Below, piece by piece: positions 36,516 to 44,537 of a DNA stretch of 64,000 bases. The DNA is from Labrenzia sp. DG1229 (lineage in GTDB: Bacteria > Pseudomonadota > Alphaproteobacteria > Rhizobiales > Stappiaceae). The position numbers and the translations under genes are program-made. The stretch is from contig NZ_KI928921.1 in NCBI RefSeq assembly GCF_000521215.1, positions 269,440 through 333,439 on the forward strand, in the 5' to 3' direction. The notes under the pieces were generated by a model. The model was not told the origin of the DNA. It searched no databases and was given only the letters and a program-made list of their open reading frames with translations. Position 1 is the first letter of the stretch; each line of letters begins with the position of its first letter.

Positions 36516-37613
36516 TTAGCGCTTGTAATTTTGCTGCACGAAGGGCAGCGAAACGATTTCGGCAGGTTGCGCCTTGCCCCTGATCATCAGGTTGACTCTC
36601 GTTCCAGGTTCTGTCGAGTCAGTGCTGATATACCCCATCGCGACCGGTCCACCAGCCGTCGGCCCGAATCCGCCCGAGGTTACGACACCAATGGCTTTGC
36701 CGTCTTCGCTTTGAACCTCGACACCTTGTCGCGCCGGAGCCCGGCCTTCCGGCCGGATGCCGACAAGTTTGCGCGACGTGCCTTCGGCAATTTCCTGCTG
36801 AATACGTTCGGCTCCCGGAAAACCGCCTTCTTCACGGCGGCGCTTCTGGATCGCCCAGATCAACGACGCCTCGATCGGCGACGTGTCATTGTCGATGTCA
36901 TTGCCATAAAGGCAGAGCCCTGCCTCCAGCCTGAGGGAATCGCGTGCACCCAGGCCCGCGGGTTCGCAGTTTTCGTCCGCGAGGAAAGCACGTGCGACTT
37001 CGACCGCACCGTCCTGCGGAATGGAAATCTCATAACCGTCTTCACCGGTGTAACCGAGGCGCGAGATCCGGCACTCGACGCCGTTGATGGCACCGATCAT
37101 CGTTTCCATGAATTTCAGGTCTCGTACACCCGGACACAAGTTACCGACGACATCTTCGGCCTTGGGGCCTTGTACGGCGATCAATGCCCGGTCAAATATC
37201 TCGATCACCTCGATGCCGTCGAGATATTTCGCCATATGCGGGATATCCTGATGACGCATGGAGGCGTTGACGACGACGAAGAAATGGTCACCTGCATTTG
37301 AGACGATCAGATCATCCATGATCCCGCCGTTCTCATTGGTAAAGAAGCCGTAGCGTGCCTTGCCTTCCTTCAGTGTCGAGAATGCCTGCGGACACAGGGC
37401 TTCCAGTTTCGCACCGACATTCTCGCCTTTGAGGATCACCTGGCCCATATGGCTGACGTCGAACAGGGCTGCCTTTGCGCGGCAGTGTTTGTGCTCCCCC
37501 ATGATGCCAAGGGGATATTGCACCGGCATCTCCCAGCCGGCGAAATCGACCATTTTGCCGCCCAGTTCGACATGAAGGTCGTAGAGCGGGGTTCTTTTGG
37601 GGGCGTCAGCCAT
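36516..37613 (-). CDS. gcvT: Aminomethyltransferase, T-protein
   Basis: Tetrahydrofolate-dependent T-protein of 365 residues that releases ammonia from aminomethyl-GcvH and forms 5,10-methylene-THF. MVDFAGWEMPVQYP, FDVSHMGQV, and LGYTGEDGYEIS with its folate-site residues are present. The one-carbon unit can be used by GlyA, encoded at the head of the operon, to make serine. I see no glycine riboswitch in the 31 bases between usp and gcvT. Confidence 0.98.
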   Translation of the reverse strand: MADAPKRTPLYDLHVELGGKMVDFAGWEMPVQYPLGIMGEHKHCRAKAALFDVSHMGQVILKGENVGAKLEALCPQAFSTLKEGKARYGFFTNENGGIMDDLIVSNAGDHFFVVVNASMRHQDIPHMAKYLDGIEVIEIFDRALIAVQGPKAEDVVGNLCPGVRDLKFMETMIGAINGVECRISRLGYTGEDGYEISIPQDGAVEVARAFLADENCEPAGLGARDSLRLEAGLCLYGNDIDNDTSPIEASLIWAIQKRRREEGGFPGAERIQQEIAEGTSRKLVGIRPEGRAPARQGVEVQSEDGKAIGVVTSGGFGPTAGGPVAMGYISTDSTEPGTRVNLMIRGKAQPAEIVSLPFVQQNYKR

Positions 37614-37644
37614 AGTGCCGGTCCTTTCTCTTTATCTTTCAGCG

Positions 37645-38058
37645 TCAGTCACGCACCACCGTGACGGTACAATGCGCATTGCGCACGACACGGGCAAGGT
37701 TCGGACCGATTTCATAGTTCGGAAAATCGCCCTTTGCGGAAGCCATCACGATATGGTCGAAACCTTCCTTGTGAGCCAGTTTGAGAAGTTCGCGGTAAAC
37801 GCTGCCTTGCTCGATGTGAATGGGTACATCACCGGCACCGCCTGCTTCAAGGACCGCCGCCAGTTTCTGGTGTACGAAATCCTTTGCGCCCGAGCCGTAA
37901 TTGGGCGGCAGATTTGGCAACTGGATTATTTCTGGAATAACGGAAACCGCATGCAGTTCAGCACCATAGAGTTTCGCCATTTCCAACGCCGTCGGCAGGG
38001 CTTTCTTCCAGGACCGGTCGTCCGTGTGATCAATCGGCAGCAGAATTTTGGTGGTCAT
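37645..38058 (-). CDS. Universal stress protein (UspA family)
   Basis: A 137-residue cytoplasmic protein. KILLPIDHTDDRSWKKAL opens the fold; the C-terminal VMASAKGDF and the GxSxxxxV-like segment (IGPNLARVVRNAHCTVTVV) are weak, so ATP binding is uncertain. It lies between the amino acid symporter and gcvT on the same strand with short gaps, so it is part of the glycine operon, where its role is unknown. Confidence 0.88.
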   Translation of the reverse strand: MTTKILLPIDHTDDRSWKKALPTALEMAKLYGAELHAVSVIPEIIQLPNLPPNYGSGAKDFVHQKLAAVLEAGGAGDVPIHIEQGSVYRELLKLAHKEGFDHIVMASAKGDFPNYEIGPNLARVVRNAHCTVTVVRD

Positions 38059-38090
38059 CTGTCATCTCCACACAACTGAATTCTATAGAA

Positions 38091-38114
38091 GGAGGGCCGA
38101 CTATCCGGCCCTCC
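38091..38114 (-). repeat. Hairpin after the symporter gene
   Basis: GGAGGGCCG and CGGCCCTCC form a 9-bp stem with a 6-base loop between the symporter and usp genes. On the minus strand it is followed by TTCTAT, so it is at most a weak terminator inside the operon. Confidence 0.5.
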
Positions 38115-38124
38115 CGCCCGTTGC

Positions 38125-39498
38125 TTATTCCGCGGTGTTCTTTTCGCCTTCTTCGCTGGCACCGTTGGTGGCGAAGAATTCCTTGGTGAGCGCGAAGACC
38201 ACCGGGCTGAGCAGCGCCAGCGCGATCAGGTTCGGGATCGCCATCATGGCATTGAGCGTGTCTGCCAGCAGCCAGATAAACCCGAGATCCGCGGTTGCGC
38301 CGAAGTAGATCATCGCGATCCACAGGATACGGTAAGGCACCAGCGCACGGTATCCGAAGAAGAAACCCACGCACTTCTCGCCATAGAAGGACCAGCCCAG
38401 AATGGTGGTGAAGGCGAAGATCGACAGAGCGATCGCAATGAGATAGCCGCCGACACCCGGCAATGAGGTCTCAAAGGCGAGCGACGTCAGCGCCGCACCG
38501 GATTCTCCGCTGGTCCAAGCACCGGAGGAAATGATTGCCAGGCCCGTGATCGAGCAGACGATGAGGGTATCGATGAACGTTCCCAGCATCGCGATGAGGC
38601 CCTGGTTGACCGGTCCCTTTGTCGATGCTGCCGCGTGTGCGATCGGAGCAGAACCGAGGCCTGCTTCATTGGAAAACACGCCGCGGGCGACGCCAAAACG
38701 GATCGCTGCCCAGACAGCCGCACCTGCAAAACCGCCTTGAGCTGCGGACGGTGTAAAGGCGTATGTGAAGACAAGACCGAGCGTCTCGCCGATGGCACCG
38801 ATATTGATCAGAAGCACCAGCAGTCCGGCAACGATGTAGCAGATTGCCATGAACGGCACGAGCTTGCCCGCGACCGCGCCTATGCGGGTGATGCCACCCA
38901 GAATGACGGCAGCAGTCAGAACCATCAAAATCACACCGGTGACCGACGTGTTGAGCCCGAAATTCGCTTCCAGCACGTGGGCGACGCCGTTGGCCTGCAC
39001 CCCGTTGCCGATACCGAAGGCAGCAATCGCGCCGAAGAGGGCGAAAGCCCAGGCGAGCCAGTGCCAATGCGCGGCAAGGCCGTTCTTGATGTAGTACATC
39101 GGGCCACCGACAAAGTTTCCGAGTTCGTCGGTCTCGCGATACTTAACCGCACAGACGGCCTCGGCATATTTTGTCGCCATGCCCACAAGGGCGGTCATCC
39201 ACATCCAGAAGAGCGCACCCGGGCCACCAAGGAAAATCGCTGTTGCGACACCGGCAATGTTACCTGTTCCGATGGTCGCCGAAAGCGATGTCATCAAAGC
39301 GTTGAACGGGCTGATCTGGCCCTCGCCCTGGTCGGTTCGGCCTTTGAACAGCAGTCCGAAGCCTGTGCCGAGTTTCAGGATCGGCATGAATTTCAGACCG
39401 ACCTGCAGGAAGAAACCGACACCGAGGATAAGGACCAGCATGAGTGGCCCCCATACGACACTGTTGATCTCGCCTACAATACTACTTAACGCTTCCAT
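38125..39498 (-). CDS. Alanine/glycine:sodium symporter (AGCS family)
   Basis: An inner-membrane sodium-coupled amino acid importer of 457 residues with about eleven helices. The family signature GVARGVFSNEAGLGSAPIAHAAA is present, as are GTGNIAGVATAIFLGG and FFGYRALVPYR. AGCS proteins carry alanine and glycine. Its place inside the glycine operon makes glycine the likely substrate. The distance to lpdA upstream is 121 bases. Confidence 0.93.
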   Translation of the reverse strand: MEALSSIVGEINSVVWGPLMLVLILGVGFFLQVGLKFMPILKLGTGFGLLFKGRTDQGEGQISPFNALMTSLSATIGTGNIAGVATAIFLGGPGALFWMWMTALVGMATKYAEAVCAVKYRETDELGNFVGGPMYYIKNGLAAHWHWLAWAFALFGAIAAFGIGNGVQANGVAHVLEANFGLNTSVTGVILMVLTAAVILGGITRIGAVAGKLVPFMAICYIVAGLLVLLINIGAIGETLGLVFTYAFTPSAAQGGFAGAAVWAAIRFGVARGVFSNEAGLGSAPIAHAAASTKGPVNQGLIAMLGTFIDTLIVCSITGLAIISSGAWTSGESGAALTSLAFETSLPGVGGYLIAIALSIFAFTTILGWSFYGEKCVGFFFGYRALVPYRILWIAMIYFGATADLGFIWLLADTLNAMMAIPNLIALALLSPVVFALTKEFFATNGASEEGEKNTAE

Positions 39499-39619
39499 GG
39501 CTTTCCTCCCAGTACGTTAGGTTTGCTCTCAACTACGCCGGTTGGCATAGAGGCCCGAGAGCGTTGGAATTCTTGTCCGGCCGAAACGCTCGGCCATCAG
39601 GTTCGCCAGCCGACAATTG

Positions 39620-41014
39620 TCAGGCGTGGATTGCGCGGCCAAGCGCGTCGAGGCAAGCTTCCTTGACGGCTTCGCCGAGTGCCGGGTGTGCATGGCAGGT
39701 CCGTGCGACCTCCTCCACACGTGCACCTTTGCTCATGGCCAGAACCAGTTCGGCAATCAGATCACCGCCATGGGCACCGCAGATATGCGCACCCAGCAAC
39801 CTTCCGTCCGGCGCTGCCAGCACCTTGACGGCGCCATCCGTTTCACCGGCCGAACGTGCACGGCTATTGGCCATAAAATTGAATTTTCCGGAGACATAGT
39901 CGGCGCCGGCTTGCTTCAGCGCCTCTTCCGTCGCGCCGACCGATGCCACTTCCGGATCTGTGTAAACAACTCCGGGAACCGTGTTATAGTCTACATGTCC
40001 GTTCAACCCGGCCAGTGTCTCGACACAGGCAATCCCGTCTTCCTCGGCCTTGTGCGCCAGCATCGGGCCCGGAACACAATCACCAATGGCATAGATGCCG
40101 GAAACGGAAGTCGAAAAGGAACCGTCGATCTCGATGAAACCCCGGTCATCGGTTGCGACACCAAGCGTGTCGAGGCCCAGACCGCGCGTTACCGGGCGAC
40201 GCCCGATTGCCACGAGAACCTTGTCGGCTTCCAGCGTTTCGGTTGTTTCCTTGCCGACCCGTTCGAGCGTGAGTGTCAAGCTGTCAGCACCGCCGTCGAT
40301 ACTGGTGACCTTGCGTCCCAGCTGGAATTTCAGGCCACGCTTCGTCAGGGCCCGTTGCGCCAGCTTGGCGATTTCACCGTCATTGCCCGGCAGGATACGG
40401 TCAAGAAATTCGACGACAGTCACTTTTGCACCCAGCCGCGACCAGACCTGGCCAAGCTCCAATCCGATAACCCCGGCTCCGATGACAACCAGGTGCTGCG
40501 GCACATCGGCAAGCGCAAGGGCGCCCGTGCTGCTGAGAACGTTCGCTTCGTCGATCTCGACGCCCGGCAGAGATGCTGGCTCCGAACCTGTGGCGATCAG
40601 GATGTTGCCGGCGGCAAGCAGCATTTCCTCGCCGTCACGAGAAACCCTGACGACACCCGGTTCGGGGATCGAACCCCAGCCTTCGACGTGCTCAACACCA
40701 TTCTTCTTGAACAGGAACGCAACGCCCTTGGTCAGATCGCCGACGATTTTGTCCTTGCGGCCCATCATTGCAGCCAGATCAAGGGTCGCGCCGTCTACGC
40801 CGATCCCGTGCGCCGCCAGGTGTTTCAGTTCGGCAAACTTCGAGGAAGAGGTCAAAAGAGCCTTGGAAGGCATACACCCCACGTTGAGGCAGGTTCCACC
40901 CAGGGCACCGCGCCCTTCCACGCACGCTACCGACATGCCCAGTTGCGCGGCGCGAATGGCTGCCACGTATCCACCCGGCCCTCCGCCGATGACAACTAGA
41001 TCGAAACGCTTCAT
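39620..41014 (-). CDS. lpdA: Dihydrolipoyl dehydrogenase (L-protein)
   Basis: FAD/NAD disulfide oxidoreductase of 464 residues. The FAD site is VVIGGGPGGYVAA at the N-terminus, the redox-active disulfide is in GGTCLNVGCMPSK, the NAD site is VIGAGVIGLELG, and the catalytic His-Glu pair is in HAHPALGEAVKEA. It reoxidises dihydrolipoyl GcvH, so this copy is the L-protein of the glycine cleavage system. I chose the ATG at 41014 (MKRFDLVVIG), 10 bases after the glyA stop. Confidence 0.96.
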   Translation of the reverse strand: MKRFDLVVIGGGPGGYVAAIRAAQLGMSVACVEGRGALGGTCLNVGCMPSKALLTSSSKFAELKHLAAHGIGVDGATLDLAAMMGRKDKIVGDLTKGVAFLFKKNGVEHVEGWGSIPEPGVVRVSRDGEEMLLAAGNILIATGSEPASLPGVEIDEANVLSSTGALALADVPQHLVVIGAGVIGLELGQVWSRLGAKVTVVEFLDRILPGNDGEIAKLAQRALTKRGLKFQLGRKVTSIDGGADSLTLTLERVGKETTETLEADKVLVAIGRRPVTRGLGLDTLGVATDDRGFIEIDGSFSTSVSGIYAIGDCVPGPMLAHKAEEDGIACVETLAGLNGHVDYNTVPGVVYTDPEVASVGATEEALKQAGADYVSGKFNFMANSRARSAGETDGAVKVLAAPDGRLLGAHICGAHGGDLIAELVLAMSKGARVEEVARTCHAHPALGEAVKEACLDALGRAIHA

Positions 41015-41024
41015 CTTTGCGGCC

Positions 41025-42284
41025 TCAGCTTTCGTAGATCGGGAATTTCTTGCAGACCGCAAGAACCTCGGCACGGGTAGCGGCTTCAATGTCGGCATTG
41101 CCTTCCGGATTCTCACCAAGTGCATCCAGAACATCGGAGATCAGGTGCCCGATCCGGTGAAATTCCTCAGGCCCGAAGCCGCGCGAACACCCTGCGGCCG
41201 TGCCAAGCCGCACACCACTGGTGATCGTCGGCTTTTCCGGATCACCCGGAACGCCGTTTTTGTTGCAGGTGATCCCGGCACGCTCCAGAGCCGCTTCGGC
41301 AGCATTGCCCTTGACACCTTTCGGGCGCAGGTCGACCAGCATCAGATGATTGTCGGTACCACCCGAAACGATCGCGCAGCCGCGCTCGATCATGACGTCG
41401 GACAATGCCCTGGCGCTGTCCACGACACGCTGGCAATATGTTGTGAACTCAGGCTTCAGCGCTTCGCCGAAAGCCACTGCCTTGGCTGCAATAACGTGCA
41501 TCAGAGGACCGCCCTGAAGACCTGGAAAGACCGCGGAGTTGATTTTTTTCGCGATGGTCTCGTCATTGGTCAGGATAATTCCGCCACGAGGACCACGCAA
41601 GGTTTTATGAGTGGTCGACGTTACAACGTGTGCGTGAGTCATTGGCGAAGGGTGCAGGCCGGTCGCCACCAGGCCGGCGATATGCGCCATGTCCACCAGC
41701 AGCCAGGCCCCGACCTCATCCGCAATCTTGCGGAATATCCCAAAATCGATAACGCGCGAATAGGCTGACGCGCCTGCGATAATCATTTGCGGCTTCTCGG
41801 TGCGCGCGAGATCAGCCACCTGATCATAGTCGATAACACCTTCGGGTGTCAGACCGTACTGGACCGGATGAAACCACTTTCCGGACTGCGCCGGCTTCGC
41901 GCCATGGGTCAGATGCCCGCCCGCATCGAGCGACATACCCAGGATGGTGTCGCCCGGCTTCAGGAGAGCCAGCTTGACGGCCCCGTTGGCCTGCGCGCCG
42001 GAATGCGGCTGCACGTTTGCGAACTGCGCACCGAAAAGTCGTTTCAACCGGTCGATTGCTTCCGCCTCGACTTCGTCGACGAATTCGCAGCCTCCGTAAT
42101 AGCGGCGCGAGGGATAGCCTTCGGCATACTTGTTGGTGAGAACCGAGCCCTGCGCCTGCAGAACGGCTTTCGAAACAATGTTCTCCGACGCGATCAGTTC
42201 GATTTGATCCGCCTGACGCTTCGCTTCACGATCGATCGACCGGGCGATGACCGGATCTGCGTCTTCCAGATTTGTCTGAAACAT
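41025..42284 (-). CDS. glyA: Serine hydroxymethyltransferase
   Basis: PLP enzyme of 419 residues that interconverts glycine plus methylene-THF and serine plus [22 protein letters not shown] is the usual N-terminal segment, the PLP lysine lies in [12 protein letters not shown], and the folate-binding [14 protein letters not shown] is present. I chose the ATG at 42284, five bases after GGAGGG. It is first in the operon glyA-lpdA-agcS-usp-gcvT-gcvH-gcvP-sdaA and divergent from the XRE-cupin regulator. The upstream gap carries two GTTT-N8-type palindromes. Confidence 0.97.
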   Translation of the reverse strand: MFQTNLEDADPVIARSIDREAKRQADQIELIASENIVSKAVLQAQGSVLTNKYAEGYPSRRYYGGCEFVDEVEAEAIDRLKRLFGAQFANVQPHSGAQANGAVKLALLKPGDTILGMSLDAGGHLTHGAKPAQSGKWFHPVQYGLTPEGVIDYDQVADLARTEKPQMIIAGASAYSRVIDFGIFRKIADEVGAWLLVDMAHIAGLVATGLHPSPMTHAHVVTSTTHKTLRGPRGGIILTNDETIAKKINSAVFPGLQGGPLMHVIAAKAVAFGEALKPEFTTYCQRVVDSARALSDVMIERGCAIVSGGTDNHLMLVDLRPKGVKGNAAEAALERAGITCNKNGVPGDPEKPTITSGVRLGTAAGCSRGFGPEEFHRIGHLISDVLDALGENPEGNADIEAATRAEVLAVCKKFPIYES

Positions 42285-42338
42285 GGTTCCCTCCATCCGT
42301 TTCCCGAAATGCCACTTGTTTCCCTTTCGGCAACTTGT

Positions 42339-42354
42339 GTTTCTTATAGGAAAC
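42339..42354. promoter_or_regulatory. Operator-like palindrome A upstream of glyA
   Basis: GTTTCTTATAGGAAAC is a 16-base palindrome with one mismatched pair, 55 bases before the glyA start and 80 before the XRE regulator start. A perfect-arm copy lies at 43094-43109. Confidence 0.55.
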
Positions 42355-42376
42355 TTTTCGCATATTTGCAACATTA

Positions 42377-42392
42377 GTTTGCTTAGGAGAAA
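42377..42392. promoter_or_regulatory. Operator-like palindrome B between glyA and the regulator
   Basis: GTTTGCTTAGGAGAAA is a degenerate version of palindrome A, 38 bases away and 42 bases before the regulator start. Position suits autoregulation plus control of glyA. Confidence 0.4.
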
Positions 42393-42433
42393 TTTGACCC
42401 CTTTTCGAGAATATGCAAACTATTGGAGAAACA

Positions 42434-43051
42434 ATGGAAAGGCCGGACATGGATCCCGTTTCACAAAGCTCCGAGGACGACATCACAAACACACCTGATG
42501 CCGGTCATCTTGGAAAAATGATCCGTGAGGCTCGTCTCAAAAAAGGCTGGACGCTGGAAGAAGCCGGCAAGGCGGCAGGCATTGGCAGGTCGACCTTGTC
42601 AAAGATCGAGAACAACCAGACCCGGCCCAGCTTCGACATTGTCCGCCGGTTGACCAAGGCTCTGGAGCTGAAGACCCCGCAACTGTTCGTGCAGTCGGGA
42701 CCGAGTGATATTTCCGGTCGCAGGGATGTCACCCTCGCGGGTCAGGGTGAACCGCAGGACACGCCGACCTATTTTCATGAACTCCTGTGCACCGAGCTCA
42801 CCAGCAAGCGCATGTTCCCCTATATCAGCACGATCAAGGCCCGCGACGTCTCGGAATTCGAGTCGTGGATCCGTCACCGCGGCGAGGAATTCATGTTGGT
42901 GATCAGCGGCGAGCTGACTTTCTTCACCGAGCACTACAAGCCTTTGCCGATGAGGGAAGGCGACAGCGTCTATTACGACAGCGGCATGGGTCATGGCTGT
43001 GTCTCCACCGGCAAGGAAGACGCCAAGGTTCTCTGGGTGTCACTGGAATAG
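42434..43051 (+). CDS. XRE-family regulator with cupin domain
   Basis: A DNA-binding protein of 205 residues. After a polar start, residues 28-82 form the helix-turn-helix (MIREARLKKGWTLEEAG, RSTLSKIENNQTRPS) and residues 130-205 a cupin beta-barrel (RHRGEEFMLVISGEL, MREGDSVYYDSGMGHGC) that probably binds a small effector. Regulators of this build often control amino acid or polyamine catabolism. I chose ATG 42434, six bases after GGAG; ATG 42413 has no ribosome site. It is divergent from the glycine operon, the likely target, and convergent to the ureohydrolase gene. Confidence 0.93.
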   Translation: MERPDMDPVSQSSEDDITNTPDAGHLGKMIREARLKKGWTLEEAGKAAGIGRSTLSKIENNQTRPSFDIVRRLTKALELKTPQLFVQSGPSDISGRRDVTLAGQGEPQDTPTYFHELLCTELTSKRMFPYISTIKARDVSEFESWIRHRGEEFMLVISGELTFFTEHYKPLPMREGDSVYYDSGMGHGCVSTGKEDAKVLWVSLE

Positions 43052-43093
43052 GATGAAGTGCCCGGCACGCAGGACGGCCGGGCTGTGGATGGT

Positions 43094-43109
43094 GTTTCCT
43101 GTAGGAAAC
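43094..43109. promoter_or_regulatory. Palindrome C between convergent regulator and ureohydrolase genes
   Basis: GTTTCC-TGTA-GGAAAC has perfect 6-base arms and matches the palindromes upstream of glyA. It lies directly before the stop of the ureohydrolase gene. On the plus strand it is followed by TTACTTTTTG, so it may simply be the terminator of the regulator gene. Confidence 0.4.
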
Positions 43110-44075
43110 TTACTTTTTGTTATGGAAAATGAACCCGATGAAGTTCAACAGGACCTGCGCCGCCAGGATCTGCGTGCTCTGGCTCGGATCATAGTCCGGC
43201 GCGACCTCTACCAGATCAATGCCGGCGACATCGCCCCGTTTTGACAGGCCCTGCAGGATTTCCAGAACATCATAATAGAGAAAACCGCCATGGCTCGGTG
43301 TACCCGTACCCGGCGCGATTGAGGGGCAGAAGGCGTCAATATCAATGGTGACGTAGTAGCGGACACCGGCCGGAATCCGCTCCAGAACGGCATCCGTCCC
43401 AAGCTTGCGGACCTGGCGGACAGACAGAATGTCCGAACCCCGCGCACGTGCATCCGCATAGCCTTCCTTCGCGGTTGAAGACACATTGCGAATACCGAGC
43501 TGGGTCATCCCTGAGACATAGTCTTTTTCAATCGCTCTGCGCATCGGGTTGCCGTGCCCTGCCGTCACCCCGTGACGCTCGTCGACGAAGTCCAGATGCG
43601 CATCGATCTGAATTACGTGGATCGGCCCGTTCTTCGCACAATCCTCCTCAAAGGCATTGATGCAGGGAATGTTGACAGAATGATCCCCGCCGATCACGAC
43701 CGGCAGCGCACCTGCGTCGAGGATTTTTTTCACGCCGTATTCGATATTGGCGTGGCTTTCCTCGGTCTTGGTGTGAATGATGTCCGCATCGCCGATATCG
43801 ACGATCCGGACCTCCTCGCCGAGATAGGTGGCGTCATCCTCATGATCGTAGGCGCCCGCATGTCCGAAGCTGAACAGCGTCGATGCTTCCCGCACGGATC
43901 TTGGACCGAACCGCGCACCGGACCGGAATTGGCAACCGAAGTCGAAAGGCGCTCCAAGCACGGCAACATCGGCGGCAATCTTGTCCCAGTCGGAGACGTA
44001 TTCTCTCTTGCCAAAGGTCGCGATACCGACAAAGGGCAGGTTCAGACGGCCGGATACATAGCCATGTCCTGACAT
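43110..44075 (-). CDS. Ureohydrolase (agmatinase/guanidino acid hydrolase family)
   Basis: Mn-dependent ureohydrolase of 321 residues. The metal ligands can be read in order: GGDHSVN, DAHLDFVDE, and DIDAFCPSIAPG. The family hydrolyses guanidino groups to urea: agmatine, guanidinobutyrate, guanidinopropionate, arginine or others. I chose ATG 44075, six bases after GGAG; two farther ATGs lack this. The usual annotation is agmatinase, but no polyamine genes are near. It sits beside a glycine catabolic operon, so a substrate that releases glycine, guanidinoacetate, is worth testing. Confidence 0.9.
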   Translation of the reverse strand: MSGHGYVSGRLNLPFVGIATFGKREYVSDWDKIAADVAVLGAPFDFGCQFRSGARFGPRSVREASTLFSFGHAGAYDHEDDATYLGEEVRIVDIGDADIIHTKTEESHANIEYGVKKILDAGALPVVIGGDHSVNIPCINAFEEDCAKNGPIHVIQIDAHLDFVDERHGVTAGHGNPMRRAIEKDYVSGMTQLGIRNVSSTAKEGYADARARGSDILSVRQVRKLGTDAVLERIPAGVRYYVTIDIDAFCPSIAPGTGTPSHGGFLYYDVLEILQGLSKRGDVAGIDLVEVAPDYDPSQSTQILAAQVLLNFIGFIFHNKK

Positions 44076-44238
44076 GAGGAACTCCGTAGTATGTGTCATT
44101 GCGCCAACCGTGGCAGCAACACACACTGCTGGAAAACCGGTCGTTTGGAAACAACTGCGTTTAAGCGGCCATCAGGCGATTTTTCGGTAGCAGAAAGTGC
44201 AGGCGCTCAAGCAGCCGGCAGGCGATAGCGCAAAAAAA

Positions 44239-44323
44239 TGGTGCCCCCCGCCGGAATCGAACCGGCACTCCCTAAGGAACGGGATTTTGAATCCCGCGCG
44301 TCTACCAGTTCCGCCAGAGGGGC
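44239..44323 (-). tRNA. tRNA-Leu (anticodon CAA)
   Basis: Minus-strand cloverleaf of 85 bases with encoded CCA. The acceptor stem pairs GCCCCTC with GGGGGGC, the anticodon stem CGGGA/TCCCG encloses loop TTCAAAA (anticodon CAA), a long variable arm of class II follows, and the T-arm is GCCGGTTCGATTCCGGC. It reads UUG codons. Confidence 0.97.
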
Positions 44324-44537
44324 AACTGACACCGGAGAGGGTGCCTATCATGGCCACTCCGGCGATGCAAGCGATAGCTCACCCTCGAAGATCGGAATTC
44401 GCAAGGCGCCGATTGCAAATCAGGAGTTGCAAAAATTCAGAGTCGTTTGAAATTCTTGCAACTTTCGCCGGCGAACAAAAGCGCAAATTGTGCGCTTTTT
44501 CTGGACAAGCGTTTTGGGCTTGTTTAGAAAAAGCGTC

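Noticed and set aside
37614-37644. Possible glycine riboswitch ahead of gcvT
   Set aside because: The gap is only 31 bases; the region upstream of glyA also lacks the two-aptamer pattern.
44130-44160. GTTTGGAAAC upstream of the ureohydrolase gene as a fourth operator
   Set aside because: It lacks the 4-base spacer of the other palindromes, so the half-sites would be on a different helical face.
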